From Chloroflexota bacterium (GTDB taxonomy: Bacteria; Chloroflexota; Anaerolineae; Anaerolineales; Anaerolineaceae), in contig JAJUJY010000004.1 in NCBI GenBank assembly GCA_029265085.1, positions 1-64,000 on the forward strand: a stretch of 64,000 nucleotides of DNA, in the 5' to 3' direction. Within the stretch, counting starts at the first letter, position 1. Each line of letters starts with the position of its first letter. The notes below the pieces were generated by a model, which did no database searches, was not told the DNA's origin, and saw only the letters and a program-made list of their open reading frames with translations. The position numbers were made by a program, and so were the translations under genes. Shown here piece by piece: positions 25,476 through 35,064 of the stretch.

Positions 25476-26804
25476 TTAAAAAGGGATTTCAAATTCATCA
25501 CTTTCTGGCGGCTTGTTAATTTCACGAAGCCCTTCCCTAAGTAATGGGTGTAATTTATCAATTTTTATGGCTGCATATGACCATTTGGTAGCTTCACTGT
25601 TATTTCGGAAAATATCGAGTGTCATTCTTGCTAATCCTATATCTTTTATTTCATGAACAATTCTCGCTAAAACTTCTCGAACATACCACCTGTTATGACT
25701 AAATCCCATGTTGAGTAGTCTATTAATAATCATTCTCTTTATAACAAAATCATCAATTTGTACAAAAACTCTTTCATAAAAACTGGCCACAGTATCACAG
25801 TATGAAAATGTTAAACTACCACTGACATATTCATCATACGTTTGAAAGATATTAATAAAAGATTGGTGTTGGGTTAGCACCATTTTCTTAATAACTTCAG
25901 TCGGTGTTCGTGGTAGTATTTCCAAAAAGATATCTTCATTATCAGAATTATCCAAGAATAATCTTACAAGCTCAGTAAGGCCTTTGGAGTCTACAGTTCC
26001 TAGAAATGGATCAACGAGTTCCCAAATCAGTTTTTGTGCTAATTCTGTTGGTGCTTCGATATTGTATTCTTTTTTGGTTAGTAACTGAAAATCATCAGAA
26101 AGCTCTTTTGTTGTTTGGTAACGTTTTTCTGGGTCGTTGTCGATACATTTTTGAATTATATAGACGAATTTACCTTCCAAACCCGTTAAATTTGGGACAG
26201 GAAAAACTGGGCGTGGTGTGAGCATCTGATACAAAATTTTGCCGAGTGAATAAATGTCTGACCGTACATCGGCTTGAGACAGGTCAGATATCTGCTCTGG
26301 AGCGGCGTATATAACCGTGCCAAGTTGGTTGCCTTGAACTGTTAGTGTTGTAGTATCCCTTGTAACAAAGCGCCCAATACCAAAATCTGTAATCATAACC
26401 CTGTCGTTTTTTAGAATAAGAATATTATGTGGTTTAATGTCTCTGTGAATAACTCCTGATTCATGGGCATACTGTAAGCCGTCTAGAATTTGCTGAAAAA
26501 TTAATCTACGTCTATTTTCATCTTGACGTAAATCCGTCAAGATGTCATTTAGATTGCATTCAGCAAGTGGCATTACGAAATATGGTGGATCTGCATCAAG
26601 ATTGGAATATAAAACCTTAACTATGTTAGGATGGTCAAGTTTTTCCATAATCCTTACTTCACGTCCAAATCTTTTTGCATCTTCGAGAGAATATGGCTTG
26701 GCAAGTCGTTTAACTGCCACTTTTCTACCATCATCAACTACAGCTCGGAAAACCTCGCCAAAACCACCAGAACTTATTTTTGATTCCACCCTTAAAGTTG
26801 GCAT
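25476..26804 (-). CDS. Serine/threonine protein kinase with C-terminal helical repeats
   Basis: The 442-residue cytoplasmic product starts directly with a eukaryote-type kinase domain. The glycine loop is SSGGFGEVFRA (about 11-21), the ATP-binding Lys is K32 in VAVKRL, the catalytic loop HRDIKPHN (120-127), DFG at 140-142, and APE near 168-170. All key residues are kept, so it should be active. After residue 250 the chain is helical (HEAT-like) with no known domain and no membrane segment. AAAGGA lies before the ATG. The low GC of the gene and the HEPN partner argue for an acquired two-gene module. Confidence 0.9.
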   Translation of the reverse strand: MPTLRVESKISSGGFGEVFRAVVDDGRKVAVKRLAKPYSLEDAKRFGREVRIMEKLDHPNIVKVLYSNLDADPPYFVMPLAECNLNDILTDLRQDENRRRLIFQQILDGLQYAHESGVIHRDIKPHNILILKNDRVMITDFGIGRFVTRDTTTLTVQGNQLGTVIYAAPEQISDLSQADVRSDIYSLGKILYQMLTPRPVFPVPNLTGLEGKFVYIIQKCIDNDPEKRYQTTKELSDDFQLLTKKEYNIEAPTELAQKLIWELVDPFLGTVDSKGLTELVRLFLDNSDNEDIFLEILPRTPTEVIKKMVLTQHQSFINIFQTYDEYVSGSLTFSYCDTVASFYERVFVQIDDFVIKRMIINRLLNMGFSHNRWYVREVLARIVHEIKDIGLARMTLDIFRNNSEATKWSYAAIKIDKLHPLLREGLREINKPPESDEFEIPF

Positions 26805-26934
26805 TTATGTTTATCCTTTGAAATTTGCCGTGCATATTTATTAGACTATGCCCAACAATTAATCTTAAAGATTACTGATACACCCCACTATGCTCTACGC
26901 CAAACCGTAACACACCCCCAAAACCACCTGATCA

Positions 26935-26997
26935 TTATTCATACGCAAAAACAATAAACATCTCAATAATCATTATATATACAATCCAAAAATCCAT
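26935..26997 (-). CDS. Possible 20-residue hydrophobic peptide upstream of the kinase gene
   Basis: The frame MDFWIVYIMIIEMFIVFAYE lies in the 26805-27152 gap on the kinase strand and is preceded by GAGGGG. It is fully hydrophobic and would insert in the membrane. It might be chance or a small regulatory or toxic peptide. The rest of the gap is AT-rich without a gene, apart from a TACAAT box at 27071-27076 on the plus strand. Confidence 0.25.
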   Translation of the reverse strand: MDFWIVYIMIIEMFIVFAYE

Positions 26998-27152
26998 CGC
27001 CAATTTCCCCTCAGCAATCTCCCCCCTCCAAAAACTCCCGCCCAAAAACCGGCCTGCCCCTCCCGGCGCTGTGCTACAATGTTCCTGGGGGAAACGGCTG
27101 CCGCTGCACTCCCACCAACGCTCTGCCCTTCTATTCACCTGGAGAACCACAC

Positions 27153-30100
27153 ATGCCGCCATACCGGGGGATTCGCTGCCTGCCGCAAGCGCTGCTGCTG
27201 CTTGCGCTGTTGGTCGTTCTGCCGCTGCGCCCTGCCGCCGCAAATGGGCCGCGCAGTGCGCCAAACTACCTGATCATCACCGCCGATGCCTATCAAGCCG
27301 GGCTGGCCGGGTTTGTCAGCCTCAAGCAGTCGCAGGGTTTCAACGTCACGGTTGCGCCGCTGAGAAAGACCGGCGCGGCCAAAGAGCAGATCAAGAGCTT
27401 CATTGCCGCGCAGTACGCCGGCGCCAACCGCCCGGACTACCTGCTGCTGGTTGGGGATGTCAACAACGGCGCGGACAGCCTGCCCGCCTGGCCGTTTAAA
27501 ACCTACGCCAATTTCTACACCGACCTGTACTACGCCACGATGGACGGCAACAGCGACTACCTGCCGGATATCCTGGTCGGGCGCTGGCCGGTGCGCACCA
27601 CCGCCCAGCTTGCCAACCTGGTCTCCAACCAGTTGGCCTATTCCGGCGTGAGCGGCACCGAAGCCTGGGTCAAGACCGCCGCCTTTATTGCCACCGATGA
27701 CGCCAGCTATGCCGCCACTGCCGAAGGCGCGCATAATGCCGTGATTCAGGACCGCACCACCCCCCTCGGCTACACCGGCACCTTTCCCAACCATCCCCAA
27801 CCCGGCGGTGACCGGCTCTACGCCGTCAGTTATGCGGCCGGCAGCAGCGAAGTGCGCGCCGCGCTCAATGCCGGGCGCGGGCTGGTGGTCTATAACGGCT
27901 ACGGCAGCCAGACCAGTTGGTCCGGCCCGCTGCTGACTCAGGCGGATGTGCGCGCGCTGGAAGCGCCGCCCATTCCATTGGTGGCCGGGTTTGCCGGTTA
28001 CACTGCCGACTATAACGCGGACGAATCCTTTGCCGAGACCTGGCTGGTGCAGGCGGGTAAGGGTGCGCTGGCCTACCTGGGCGCGTCCAACGCCACCGAC
28101 TGGGACCGCAACGCGCTGCTGGAAAAAGAACTCTACAAAGCCCTCCTTTCCGACCCGCTCCACCCGCCCAGCCTGGCCCAGGCGGTCGCGCAGGCGCAGG
28201 AGGTATTCCGGATCGTCTATCCCGACGACGCGCGCTATTACCGCGAGGCCTACAACCTGTTTGGCGACCCCAGCCTGGAACTGGTGCTTGCCCCGCGCGC
28301 AGCGGATTTTGCGCTCCACCTGGAACCGCCCCAACCAGAAACCTGCCAGTCCGGGCAGCCCTTTGCCGCCCTGAGCCTGAGCGCGCTGAACGGATTCCAG
28401 TCGCCGGTGATCCTCAGTGCTAACCATGCTGCGCTGCAGTTCTCCGCCAACCCGCTCACCCCGCCGGGCACCAGCAGCCTGTCGCTCTCGGGCACGCTGC
28501 CGCCTGCCGGAACCCTCCCGCTGACCATTACCGGCACCTCCGGCGCGCTGGTGCGCACGCTCAATTTTGAGCTGGTGCTGCCCGCGCCGCCGTCCGCGAT
28601 TCCCACCCTCAGCGCGCCCGCCGACCTGGCGGTCAACCAGTCCCTGCGCCCCACCTTCGTGTGGACGGCCGCCCCCGGAGCCAGCCGTTACAACCTGCAA
28701 ATTGCCGCGAGCGCCGATTTTTCAGCCCCGCTGGTGTTTGCGCAGAACGGCATCGAAACCACCTCGTTCAGCCTGCCCTTCGACCTGGAGGCCGGTGCGC
28801 TGGTTTACTGGCGCGTGCAGGCCGAGAACGCCTGCGGCAGCACCGATTTTTCTGCGGCGAGCCGTTTTCGCACCATCCCCGGGCAGGGCGATTGTCCGGC
28901 AGGCATGTTCCCGGCCGTCCTTTCCGCTGCCGATTTTGAATCCGCGCCCGCCGGGTGGAGCCTGGACGGTTCCGGCGGCAGTTGGAGCCTGAGCAGCAGC
29001 AGCGCCCATTCCCCGGCGTCATCCTACCTCGCGGCCGCACCGGTCACCGCCAGCGACCAGCGCCTGATCTCGCCCGATGTTGCCCTGCCCGCGCTGGAAC
29101 TGCCGCTCGGCCTGAGTTTTTGGAACCGCTACGACCTGGAAACCAACGGCGTCTCCTGTTTTGATGCCGCCCTGTTGGAAATCAGCAGCGACCACGGCGC
29201 AAGCTGGCAGCCGCTCACCGCCCGCCGCCTGCTGAACCAACCCACCACCGGCACAATTGTCTCGCTGTACGGCAATCCGCTGGGCGGGCTGCAAGGCTGG
29301 TGCGGCCAAAAAGATTGGTCGCAGGCCTGGGTGGACTTAAACGACTACGCCGGTCAAACCGTGCGCTTCCGCTTCCGCCTGGGCAGCGACAGCTCCACCG
29401 CCAGCCCGGGCTGGTGGGTGGACGACTTCCGCGTGCAGTCCTGCCGCAGTTACGCCCCCGCGCTGGCAGCACAGCCAGAATCAGCGGTTGCTGCGCCCGG
29501 CCAGTCCGCCCAATACGCGCTCACGCTGACCAACCTGGGCAACACCGCCGATACCTACACCTTGCAGGTCAGCGGCAATACCTGGGCCGCGCTGCCCGCG
29601 CAGACCGCCTTTGCATTGGATACCGGTCAGAGCAGCACCTTCGGGGTTGAAGTCCAGGTCCCCGCCGGGGCAGCCGGCGCCAGCCAGGATACCGTTGTAT
29701 TGACCGCCGTCTCGGATACCCAGCCAGCCCGCACCGCCGTGCTGGAACTGACCACCACCGCGCGCAGCTACGGCGTGCAGCTTTCCGCGGACAGCACTTC
29801 CGCAGCGGATGCCCCCGGCACAGACCTGACCTACCCGCTGACCGTCACCAATACCGGCAACGACAGCGATACATTTGAATTTTCCGCGCAGTCCAGCCTG
29901 GGCTGGCAGGTCACTTTGCCGCCGCCGCTGACCCTGGCCGCCGGTGCCAGCCAGGAGGTGTCCGTCCGGGTGCGCATTCCCGTCAGCGCCCCGGCATACC
30001 AGGCTGAAACCACCCTGCTGCAGGCCGCCTCGCAGGACAATCCGGCCGCCAGTGATTCATTGAGCCTGACCACCACCGCCAACGCCCAGTGGGGCGCAGT

Positions 30101-30440
30101 CCTGGCCGCCCCCACTGCCAGTCTGCTGGTCCAACCGGGTGAAAGCGCCGACCACACCCTCACCCTGACCAACACCGGCAACCTGGAAACCATTTACCAG
30201 ATCAGCGCCCTTTCCGCGCACGGCTGGGGCACCAGCGTGCCGGAACCTGTCAGCGTACCGGCCGGGCAGTCTGTGCAGATCACCGTCAGCGTCAGCGTGC
30301 CTGCGGATACCGCCCCCGGAACGCTCGACGAACTGACCGTGCGCGCCGCAGTCCAGGCGCAGCCGGATGTCTATGCCGAGCGCGTATTGCACACCGCCGC
30401 CGGGCAGTACCGCGTCTATCTGCCTGCCGTGCGCCGGTAA
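27153..30440 (+). CDS. Secreted C25-like (gingipain-family) protein with substituted catalytic residues
   Basis: This 1095-residue protein begins with a signal peptide (LLLLALLVVLPLRPAAA). Residues about 38-385 match the caspase-like fold of peptidase C25: YLIITADAYQAGL, DYLLLVGD and DILVGRWPV are typical strands. At the catalytic positions the usual Gly-His-Gly reads NGYGSQTSW (Tyr at about 250) and the usual Cys reads GYTADY (Gly at about 282), so it is probably not active. A fibronectin-like unit follows (about 480-590), then a region like the immune inhibitor A C-terminal sandwich (to about 770), then three NPCBM/NEW3-type repeats of about 100 residues (TLTLTNTGN and variants), which likely hold the protein at the surface. 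GGAGA lies before the ATG. Confidence 0.85.
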   Translation: MPPYRGIRCLPQALLLLALLVVLPLRPAAANGPRSAPNYLIITADAYQAGLAGFVSLKQSQGFNVTVAPLRKTGAAKEQIKSFIAAQYAGANRPDYLLLVGDVNNGADSLPAWPFKTYANFYTDLYYATMDGNSDYLPDILVGRWPVRTTAQLANLVSNQLAYSGVSGTEAWVKTAAFIATDDASYAATAEGAHNAVIQDRTTPLGYTGTFPNHPQPGGDRLYAVSYAAGSSEVRAALNAGRGLVVYNGYGSQTSWSGPLLTQADVRALEAPPIPLVAGFAGYTADYNADESFAETWLVQAGKGALAYLGASNATDWDRNALLEKELYKALLSDPLHPPSLAQAVAQAQEVFRIVYPDDARYYREAYNLFGDPSLELVLAPRAADFALHLEPPQPETCQSGQPFAALSLSALNGFQSPVILSANHAALQFSANPLTPPGTSSLSLSGTLPPAGTLPLTITGTSGALVRTLNFELVLPAPPSAIPTLSAPADLAVNQSLRPTFVWTAAPGASRYNLQIAASADFSAPLVFAQNGIETTSFSLPFDLEAGALVYWRVQAENACGSTDFSAASRFRTIPGQGDCPAGMFPAVLSAADFESAPAGWSLDGSGGSWSLSSSSAHSPASSYLAAAPVTASDQRLISPDVALPALELPLGLSFWNRYDLETNGVSCFDAALLEISSDHGASWQPLTARRLLNQPTTGTIVSLYGNPLGGLQGWCGQKDWSQAWVDLNDYAGQTVRFRFRLGSDSSTASPGWWVDDFRVQSCRSYAPALAAQPESAVAAPGQSAQYALTLTNLGNTADTYTLQVSGNTWAALPAQTAFALDTGQSSTFGVEVQVPAGAAGASQDTVVLTAVSDTQPARTAVLELTTTARSYGVQLSADSTSAADAPGTDLTYPLTVTNTGNDSDTFEFSAQSSLGWQVTLPPPLTLAAGASQEVSVRVRIPVSAPAYQAETTLLQAASQDNPAASDSLSLTTTANAQWGAVLAAPTASLLVQPGESADHTLTLTNTGNLETIYQISALSAHGWGTSVPEPVSVPAGQSVQITVSVSVPADTAPGTLDELTVRAAVQAQPDVYAERVLHTAAGQYRVYLPAVRR

Positions 30441-30627
30441 GCAGTGCGGTGTAATTTTTTAGCCTTTTGTGCATCTAAACAATTAATCGAATAAAGATTG
30501 TATCCCCCATGTTCAATCGAAGGTTTGCTGGTCCGTTCAGACGGCGTGAAAATGGGGGCAGCCCGCAGGGAGGGGGGCAGCGGGCAGCAATTGTTACTGG
30601 CGAATTTAATTGTTCAGGAGAAATTTC

Positions 30628-31233
30628 ATGCAAAACGGATTTGGTTGGGTACTGCTGGCAGTGGCACTTTACGGGCTGGTCCATTCCCTGGCTGCCTCGC
30701 GGACAGTCAAACAATGGGTGCAAAACCGCTTCGGCGCACAGGTCATGCGCTTTTACCGCCTCGGCTTTTCATTGATGGCAGGTCTGACCCTGCTGCCCGT
30801 GCTGTATCTGGCCTGGCGGCTGCCCGACCAGACCCTCTACACCATTCCGCTGCCCTGGGCCGCCCTGACTCTGCTCCTGCAGGCCCTGGGCGGTTTGGCG
30901 CTGCTGGCGGGCGTGCTGCAAACCGGGGCGATGCGCTTCATCGGCATGGATACCGCCCTGGACCCGTCCGCCGCGCAGCAGCCGCCGCGTCTGGTGGCCA
31001 ACGGGCTGTACCGCTACGTGCGCCACCCGCTGTATACCGGCTCGCTGCTGGCGCTGTGGTTCATGCCCGTGATGACCTGGAACCTGCTGGCCCTCAACCT
31101 GGGCATCACCGCCTATTTCATCATCGGATCGCGCTTTGAGGAGGATAAATTGCTGGATGAATTTGGCCCGGCCTATGCCGAATACCGCCGCCGCACCCCG
31201 GCCTTTCTTCCGCGCCTGCGCCCGCCCCGTTAA
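30628..31233 (+). CDS. ICMT/NnrU-like membrane methyltransferase
   Basis: The 201-residue protein has about five membrane segments and the SAM-binding motif LYRYVRHPLYTGSLLALW with the later FEEDKLLDEFGPAYAEYRRR, which define the isoprenylcysteine methyltransferase/phospholipid methyltransferase fold. Candidates include methanethiol S-methyltransferase (MddA) and lipid methylation. CAGGAGAAA lies seven bases before the ATG at 30628. It is immediately followed by comEC, so the two are probably transcribed together. Confidence 0.82.
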   Translation: MQNGFGWVLLAVALYGLVHSLAASRTVKQWVQNRFGAQVMRFYRLGFSLMAGLTLLPVLYLAWRLPDQTLYTIPLPWAALTLLLQALGGLALLAGVLQTGAMRFIGMDTALDPSAAQQPPRLVANGLYRYVRHPLYTGSLLALWFMPVMTWNLLALNLGITAYFIIGSRFEEDKLLDEFGPAYAEYRRRTPAFLPRLRPPR

Positions 31234-31236
31234 AAC

Positions 31237-33513
31237 GTGCCGCTGCTCTGGCTCTCGTCGGCATTCCTGGCGGGAATAGTCTGCGCCGCCTGCCTGCCCC
31301 TGCCCTGGTGGCTGTGGGCCGGGTTGGTGCTGGGCGCGCTGGCCCTGTTTGCCGCCGAAATCCGCTGGCCCGGCCAGCGCTGGGAAAACCGCTGGCGCAA
31401 AATTGCTCTGCTGGCGCTGGGTCTGCTGCTGGCAGGCTTTTTTGGCGGCGGGCTGCGCTACCAGCTCACCCACCTGCCCGCCGCGCCCAAAGACCTGGCC
31501 TATTACAACGACCAGGGCAAGGTTGAACTGGTCGGGCAGATTTCCGCCGACCCTGACCGGCGCGAGCGCTCGCTGATGCTGCGCGTGCGCGTCCAATCCA
31601 TCCGCTTTGCAGATGGGCACAGCCAGCCCGTGCGCGGCGAGGCCCTGCTGCGCTTGCCTGCCGGCGGCGACTGGCGCTACGGCGAACAAATCGAAATCTG
31701 GGGACAGCCGCTTACCCCGCCGGAAAACGAAGCCTTCTCCTACCGCGCTTATTTATCCCGCCAGGGCATCCGCACCCTGATCGAGTATCCCGCAATACAA
31801 AAAACCGGCCTGCAATCCGGTAACCCGCTGCTGCGCGCGGCTTTCTGGCTGCGCGAACGCGCATACCAGGCCATTAACCGCCTGTTTCCCCAACCGGAAG
31901 CCGCCCTGCTTTCCGGAATCCTGCTCGGCCTGGATAAAGACCTGCCCACAGACCTGGAGCGCGCCTTTCAAGACACCGGCACCGCTCACATCATCGCCAT
32001 CTCCGGGTTTAATATGGCCATCTTAAGCGGCCTGTTTATCCAGCTCTTTGGCCGCGTTTTACCGCGCGCCTGGGCTGCCCTGGCCGCCGTCCTGGCCATC
32101 CTGTTCTACACCCTGCTGGTCGGCGCAAACCCGGCCGTTGTCCGCGCTGCCGTGATGAGCGGGCTGGCCGTCTTTGGACACCTGATTGGCCGCTCGGCAG
32201 CCGGGCTGAACCCGCTGGCCTTTTCCGCGGCGGTAATGTGCCTGTTTAACCCCGACCTGCCCTGGGATGTCAGCTTTCAACTCTCTTTCACCGCCACGCT
32301 GGGCCTGGTGCTGTATGCCGGGCCGCTCCAATCCGCCCTGACGCGCTGGCTGGAGAAAAAATTAACCGCACCCGCTGCCCGCAAGATTGCCGCGCCGGTC
32401 AGCGAGTATTTCCTGTTCACCCTGGCCGCCCAGGTCACCACCCTGCCGGTGATCCTGTATCACTTTGAGCGGCTTTCCGGCAGCACCCTGCTGGCCAATC
32501 CGCTGGTCCTGCCCGTCCAACCGGCAGTGATGATCCTCAGCGGGCTGGCTGCCATCGCCGGGATGCTGCTGCCGCCCTTGGGGCAGTTCCTTGGCTGGCT
32601 GGCCTGGCCGTTTGCCGCCTATACCCTGCGCGTGGTGGAGCTGCTGTCCCGCCTGCCCCGTGGTGTCTTCACGGTTGGGCAGGTCTCGCTGGGCGCAGTA
32701 GCCGCTTTTTATGCCCTGCTGTTCTTCCTGACCGGCAGCCAAAAACGCCTGGCCGGACTGCGTAAACAGCTCAGGCCGGAGCTTGGGTTAGCTGGGTTGG
32801 GTCTGCTGGCCGTCCTGGCCTGGACACTGGTGCTGCACCGCCCGGACGGCCGCCTGCACCTCAGCCTTTTCAACCTGCCGGACAGCCAGGCCGTGCTGAT
32901 TCAAACCCCCAACGGCAGCCGCATCCTGATCGACGGTGCCCCCAGTGCCAACGCACTCGGCGGGGTATTGGGCCGGCGCTCCACCCCCCTGGACCGCCGC
33001 CTGGATGCGCTGCTGGTCAGCACCAGCCGTTCTGCCGCACTGGAAGGGCTGCCGCTGCTGGCCGAACGCTTCCCGGTCGGGCAGGTGTTGTGGGCCATTG
33101 CCCCGCCGGATAAACGCGCCGCGGCCCGCCTGCAAGACCTGCTGTTGGAACAGGATATTCCCCAGGCCGTCCTCTCCCCCGGCCAGCAAATTCAACTGGA
33201 TGAGGGCGTGGTGGTCACGGTGCTGGCCGCCAATGCCGATTCGGCAGCCCTGCTGTTGGAATGGCAAAACCTGCACCTGTTATTCCCCGGCCAGTTCTCC
33301 CCGCAGCAGCTCACCAACCTGCCCCCGCTGGATGGGGTGATTCTCAACGCCGCCGACCTGTCGCCCGACTCTGAATGGAACAGCACCCCCGTCCGGCCAG
33401 CCGTCCGCAACGGGCAAAGCGCGGCGGCCTTACCGGAAGGCTGGCTGTCCCCTGGCCGTGCGTGGCTGGAACTGCACTCAGACGGCACCCAGCTCTGGAT
33501 AGAATCGCGTTAA
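31237..33513 (+). CDS. comEC: ComEC/Rec2 DNA-uptake channel with degenerate C-terminal domain
   Basis: The 758-residue membrane protein has an N-terminal OB-like domain (about residues 90-190), the Competence membrane domain starting near DTGTAHIIAISGFNMAILSG, and a C-terminal domain built like a metallo-beta-lactamase. In active members this last domain has a Thr-His-x-His-x-Asp-His motif; here the matching stretch is LLVSTSRSAALEGL with no His, and the other metal ligands are also missing. It should still form the channel, but cannot be a DNA nuclease. The start is GTG at 31237, three bases after the preceding stop. Confidence 0.92.
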   Translation: MPLLWLSSAFLAGIVCAACLPLPWWLWAGLVLGALALFAAEIRWPGQRWENRWRKIALLALGLLLAGFFGGGLRYQLTHLPAAPKDLAYYNDQGKVELVGQISADPDRRERSLMLRVRVQSIRFADGHSQPVRGEALLRLPAGGDWRYGEQIEIWGQPLTPPENEAFSYRAYLSRQGIRTLIEYPAIQKTGLQSGNPLLRAAFWLRERAYQAINRLFPQPEAALLSGILLGLDKDLPTDLERAFQDTGTAHIIAISGFNMAILSGLFIQLFGRVLPRAWAALAAVLAILFYTLLVGANPAVVRAAVMSGLAVFGHLIGRSAAGLNPLAFSAAVMCLFNPDLPWDVSFQLSFTATLGLVLYAGPLQSALTRWLEKKLTAPAARKIAAPVSEYFLFTLAAQVTTLPVILYHFERLSGSTLLANPLVLPVQPAVMILSGLAAIAGMLLPPLGQFLGWLAWPFAAYTLRVVELLSRLPRGVFTVGQVSLGAVAAFYALLFFLTGSQKRLAGLRKQLRPELGLAGLGLLAVLAWTLVLHRPDGRLHLSLFNLPDSQAVLIQTPNGSRILIDGAPSANALGGVLGRRSTPLDRRLDALLVSTSRSAALEGLPLLAERFPVGQVLWAIAPPDKRAAARLQDLLLEQDIPQAVLSPGQQIQLDEGVVVTVLAANADSAALLLEWQNLHLLFPGQFSPQQLTNLPPLDGVILNAADLSPDSEWNSTPVRPAVRNGQSAAALPEGWLSPGRAWLELHSDGTQLWIESR

Positions 33514-33682
33514 TTCCACATTGTTTCTCACGCTTTCAACAATCCTGCAATCCTGAGACTTTGAACATCATTGACCATCCAATCAAACAAATCCTGAGCG
33601 TCAGCAGGATAAACATAATACCCTCTAAAATGTGCTAACGATAAACTATCAAACTGGCCCTCTTATTCATTCTTTTTTAATA

Positions 33683-34558
33683 TTATGGATATGGAATAGA
33701 CGTAGCGGTCTGAGAAGGCGAAACAGGGTAAGCATCTTGAGGTGCAATCGGGGTCAAATCAGCGGCAGGTGTGTTTGATCCGGCTGGCTTGGGAAACCAT
33801 TCATCATAAAGACCTTGCACAGATGTCCACTGCGTGGAACCAGATTCCACATCTTTTACATAATCGAGCAAAACTTCGCCTTTCCCATCGGAAACTCTGA
33901 GATGACAAAGTACGATATAGGTGCCATATTCTGAGTTGGCGATGTCTAATATCCTGAAAAGAGAACCTAAAAAGTTTGGAAGAGAAGCATTTACTGCTTC
34001 CAGATTTTCTCCAGACACATGAATTACCAAAACCTGGCCGCTGCTACCCACAGCCTGATCAGATTCTATGTCCAGTGTATCAAGATTCAATCCGCCCAAC
34101 TGAAGCTGGCTGGCAACAATTTCTTTGGCTTTTAGCGCATCAACTGTTGGCGATTTCGTATTAATCTGTTGATCAAGATCTTGGGGATATAAATACGTTT
34201 GCGTTGAGTAAATCAATTCATTTTTTGCATTATATACGGTCAACTTAAAACTCTTAAGCCTTGTGCTAATACGATATGCAAATGTTGCTTCCCGCCGCGC
34301 AAGTTGCATAAACCAGTTATCATCCATTACAAGATGGCTATCATTACTTGCGCTTTGTAAAGCGATTTCGATTTCGTACGGGAACCGGTGGATGATGGTT
34401 ACCTGCTTTACCGGAACACCTTGTTGTTTCAACCGGTCTGCAATATCTGTCGATATTTGGTTTTGGGCATTGACCTCATTCGTAACGAAGAAAGCAAATA
34501 ATAGTGTTACTAAGATTCCCAGTGTAATGAAAATTTTTGATAGATTAATTCTGGTCAT
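33683..34558 (-). CDS. Secreted or membrane-anchored protein, unknown
   Basis: The 291-residue product has an N-terminal hydrophobic segment (about residues 10-29) that may be a cleaved signal peptide. The body contains many strands and ends in a Pro/Thr-rich tail (TPIAPQDAYPVSPSQTATSIPYP begins near residue 268). No family recognised. The gap before it (33514-33682) and the 34559-34828 gap after its start are empty, apart from AT-rich promoter-like sequence. Confidence 0.65.
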   Translation of the reverse strand: MTRINLSKIFITLGILVTLLFAFFVTNEVNAQNQISTDIADRLKQQGVPVKQVTIIHRFPYEIEIALQSASNDSHLVMDDNWFMQLARREATFAYRISTRLKSFKLTVYNAKNELIYSTQTYLYPQDLDQQINTKSPTVDALKAKEIVASQLQLGGLNLDTLDIESDQAVGSSGQVLVIHVSGENLEAVNASLPNFLGSLFRILDIANSEYGTYIVLCHLRVSDGKGEVLLDYVKDVESGSTQWTSVQGLYDEWFPKPAGSNTPAADLTPIAPQDAYPVSPSQTATSIPYP

Positions 34559-34828
34559 GGTATCCCTCCTCTCAGAATTAAAATAACCTTCGCTTACCGA
34601 ACAATGAGCGGCAAATATAATATGAAATTCAACATAGAAATTTAAGTAAAGATGGACAGATATTCAACGAGTTACATCCATATTAACCCAACTGGCTTGT
34701 ATACACAATCTTAAAAAGACAATTATTCTGTAAATAAGACACTCACCCAAGATGGACTGCCCCTGGTTAGAATTTCACTCAATTTAATTAATCCTAAAGT
34801 TTTCAATATACCTGCCGATACTAAGACT

Positions 34829-35038
34829 ATGAATGTATCTGGTGTTTCAATGGTAGATAGTCTGGCGCAAAGCTTTACGGAGATGAGCGTCTCGCGCATC
34901 CAGCAGCAGATTGCTGTCTCGGTGATGAAGGAGATTCAAGACTCCCAGCAGGAACAGGCCGCGGCGATATTAAAGATGATGCAGCAGCCCAGTCCCTCGC
35001 TGACCGGCACAGGGCAGCTCATCGACCGTTTCGCCTGA
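34829..35038 (+). CDS. YjfB-like putative motility protein
   Basis: The 69-residue product has the pattern of the YjfB family: a short Met-rich start, then VDSLAQSFTEMSVSRIQQQIAVSVMKEIQDSQQEQAAAILKMM. YjfB is found near flagellar and motility genes, but its role is not settled. No ribosome site is obvious; TACTAA lies four bases before the ATG, so the mRNA may be nearly leaderless. The unknown gene downstream follows 26 bases later. Confidence 0.75.
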   Translation: MNVSGVSMVDSLAQSFTEMSVSRIQQQIAVSVMKEIQDSQQEQAAAILKMMQQPSPSLTGTGQLIDRFA

Positions 35039-35064
35039 AATTTGGGCAATTGCCAGGAGGCCGC

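Noticed and set aside
25343..26860. Integron attC-like motifs (GTTAGGC and GTTGGGC on the minus strand) before the HEPN and kinase genes
   Set aside because: GTTRRRY-type core sites are there, but the matching RYYYAAC partner at 57-141 bases is not seen in either gap, and no paired stem forms. Chance matches in AT-rich sequence are more likely.
24494..26931. Possible short inverted ends (AGGTGGT and ACCACCT) around the kinase/HEPN island
   Set aside because: Only seven bases match and they are not flanked by target duplications, so this is not sufficient evidence for a transposon.
27135..28700. Long minus-strand frame inside the C25-like gene
   Set aside because: It is antisense to a gene with a signal peptide and repeated domains, has low-complexity composition (Gly, Arg, Gln) and no start context, so it is a shadow caused by the high GC.
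30769..31689. Long minus-strand frame across the ICMT-like and comEC genes
   Set aside because: Rich in Gln, Gly and Arg and antisense to two well-recognised membrane proteins.
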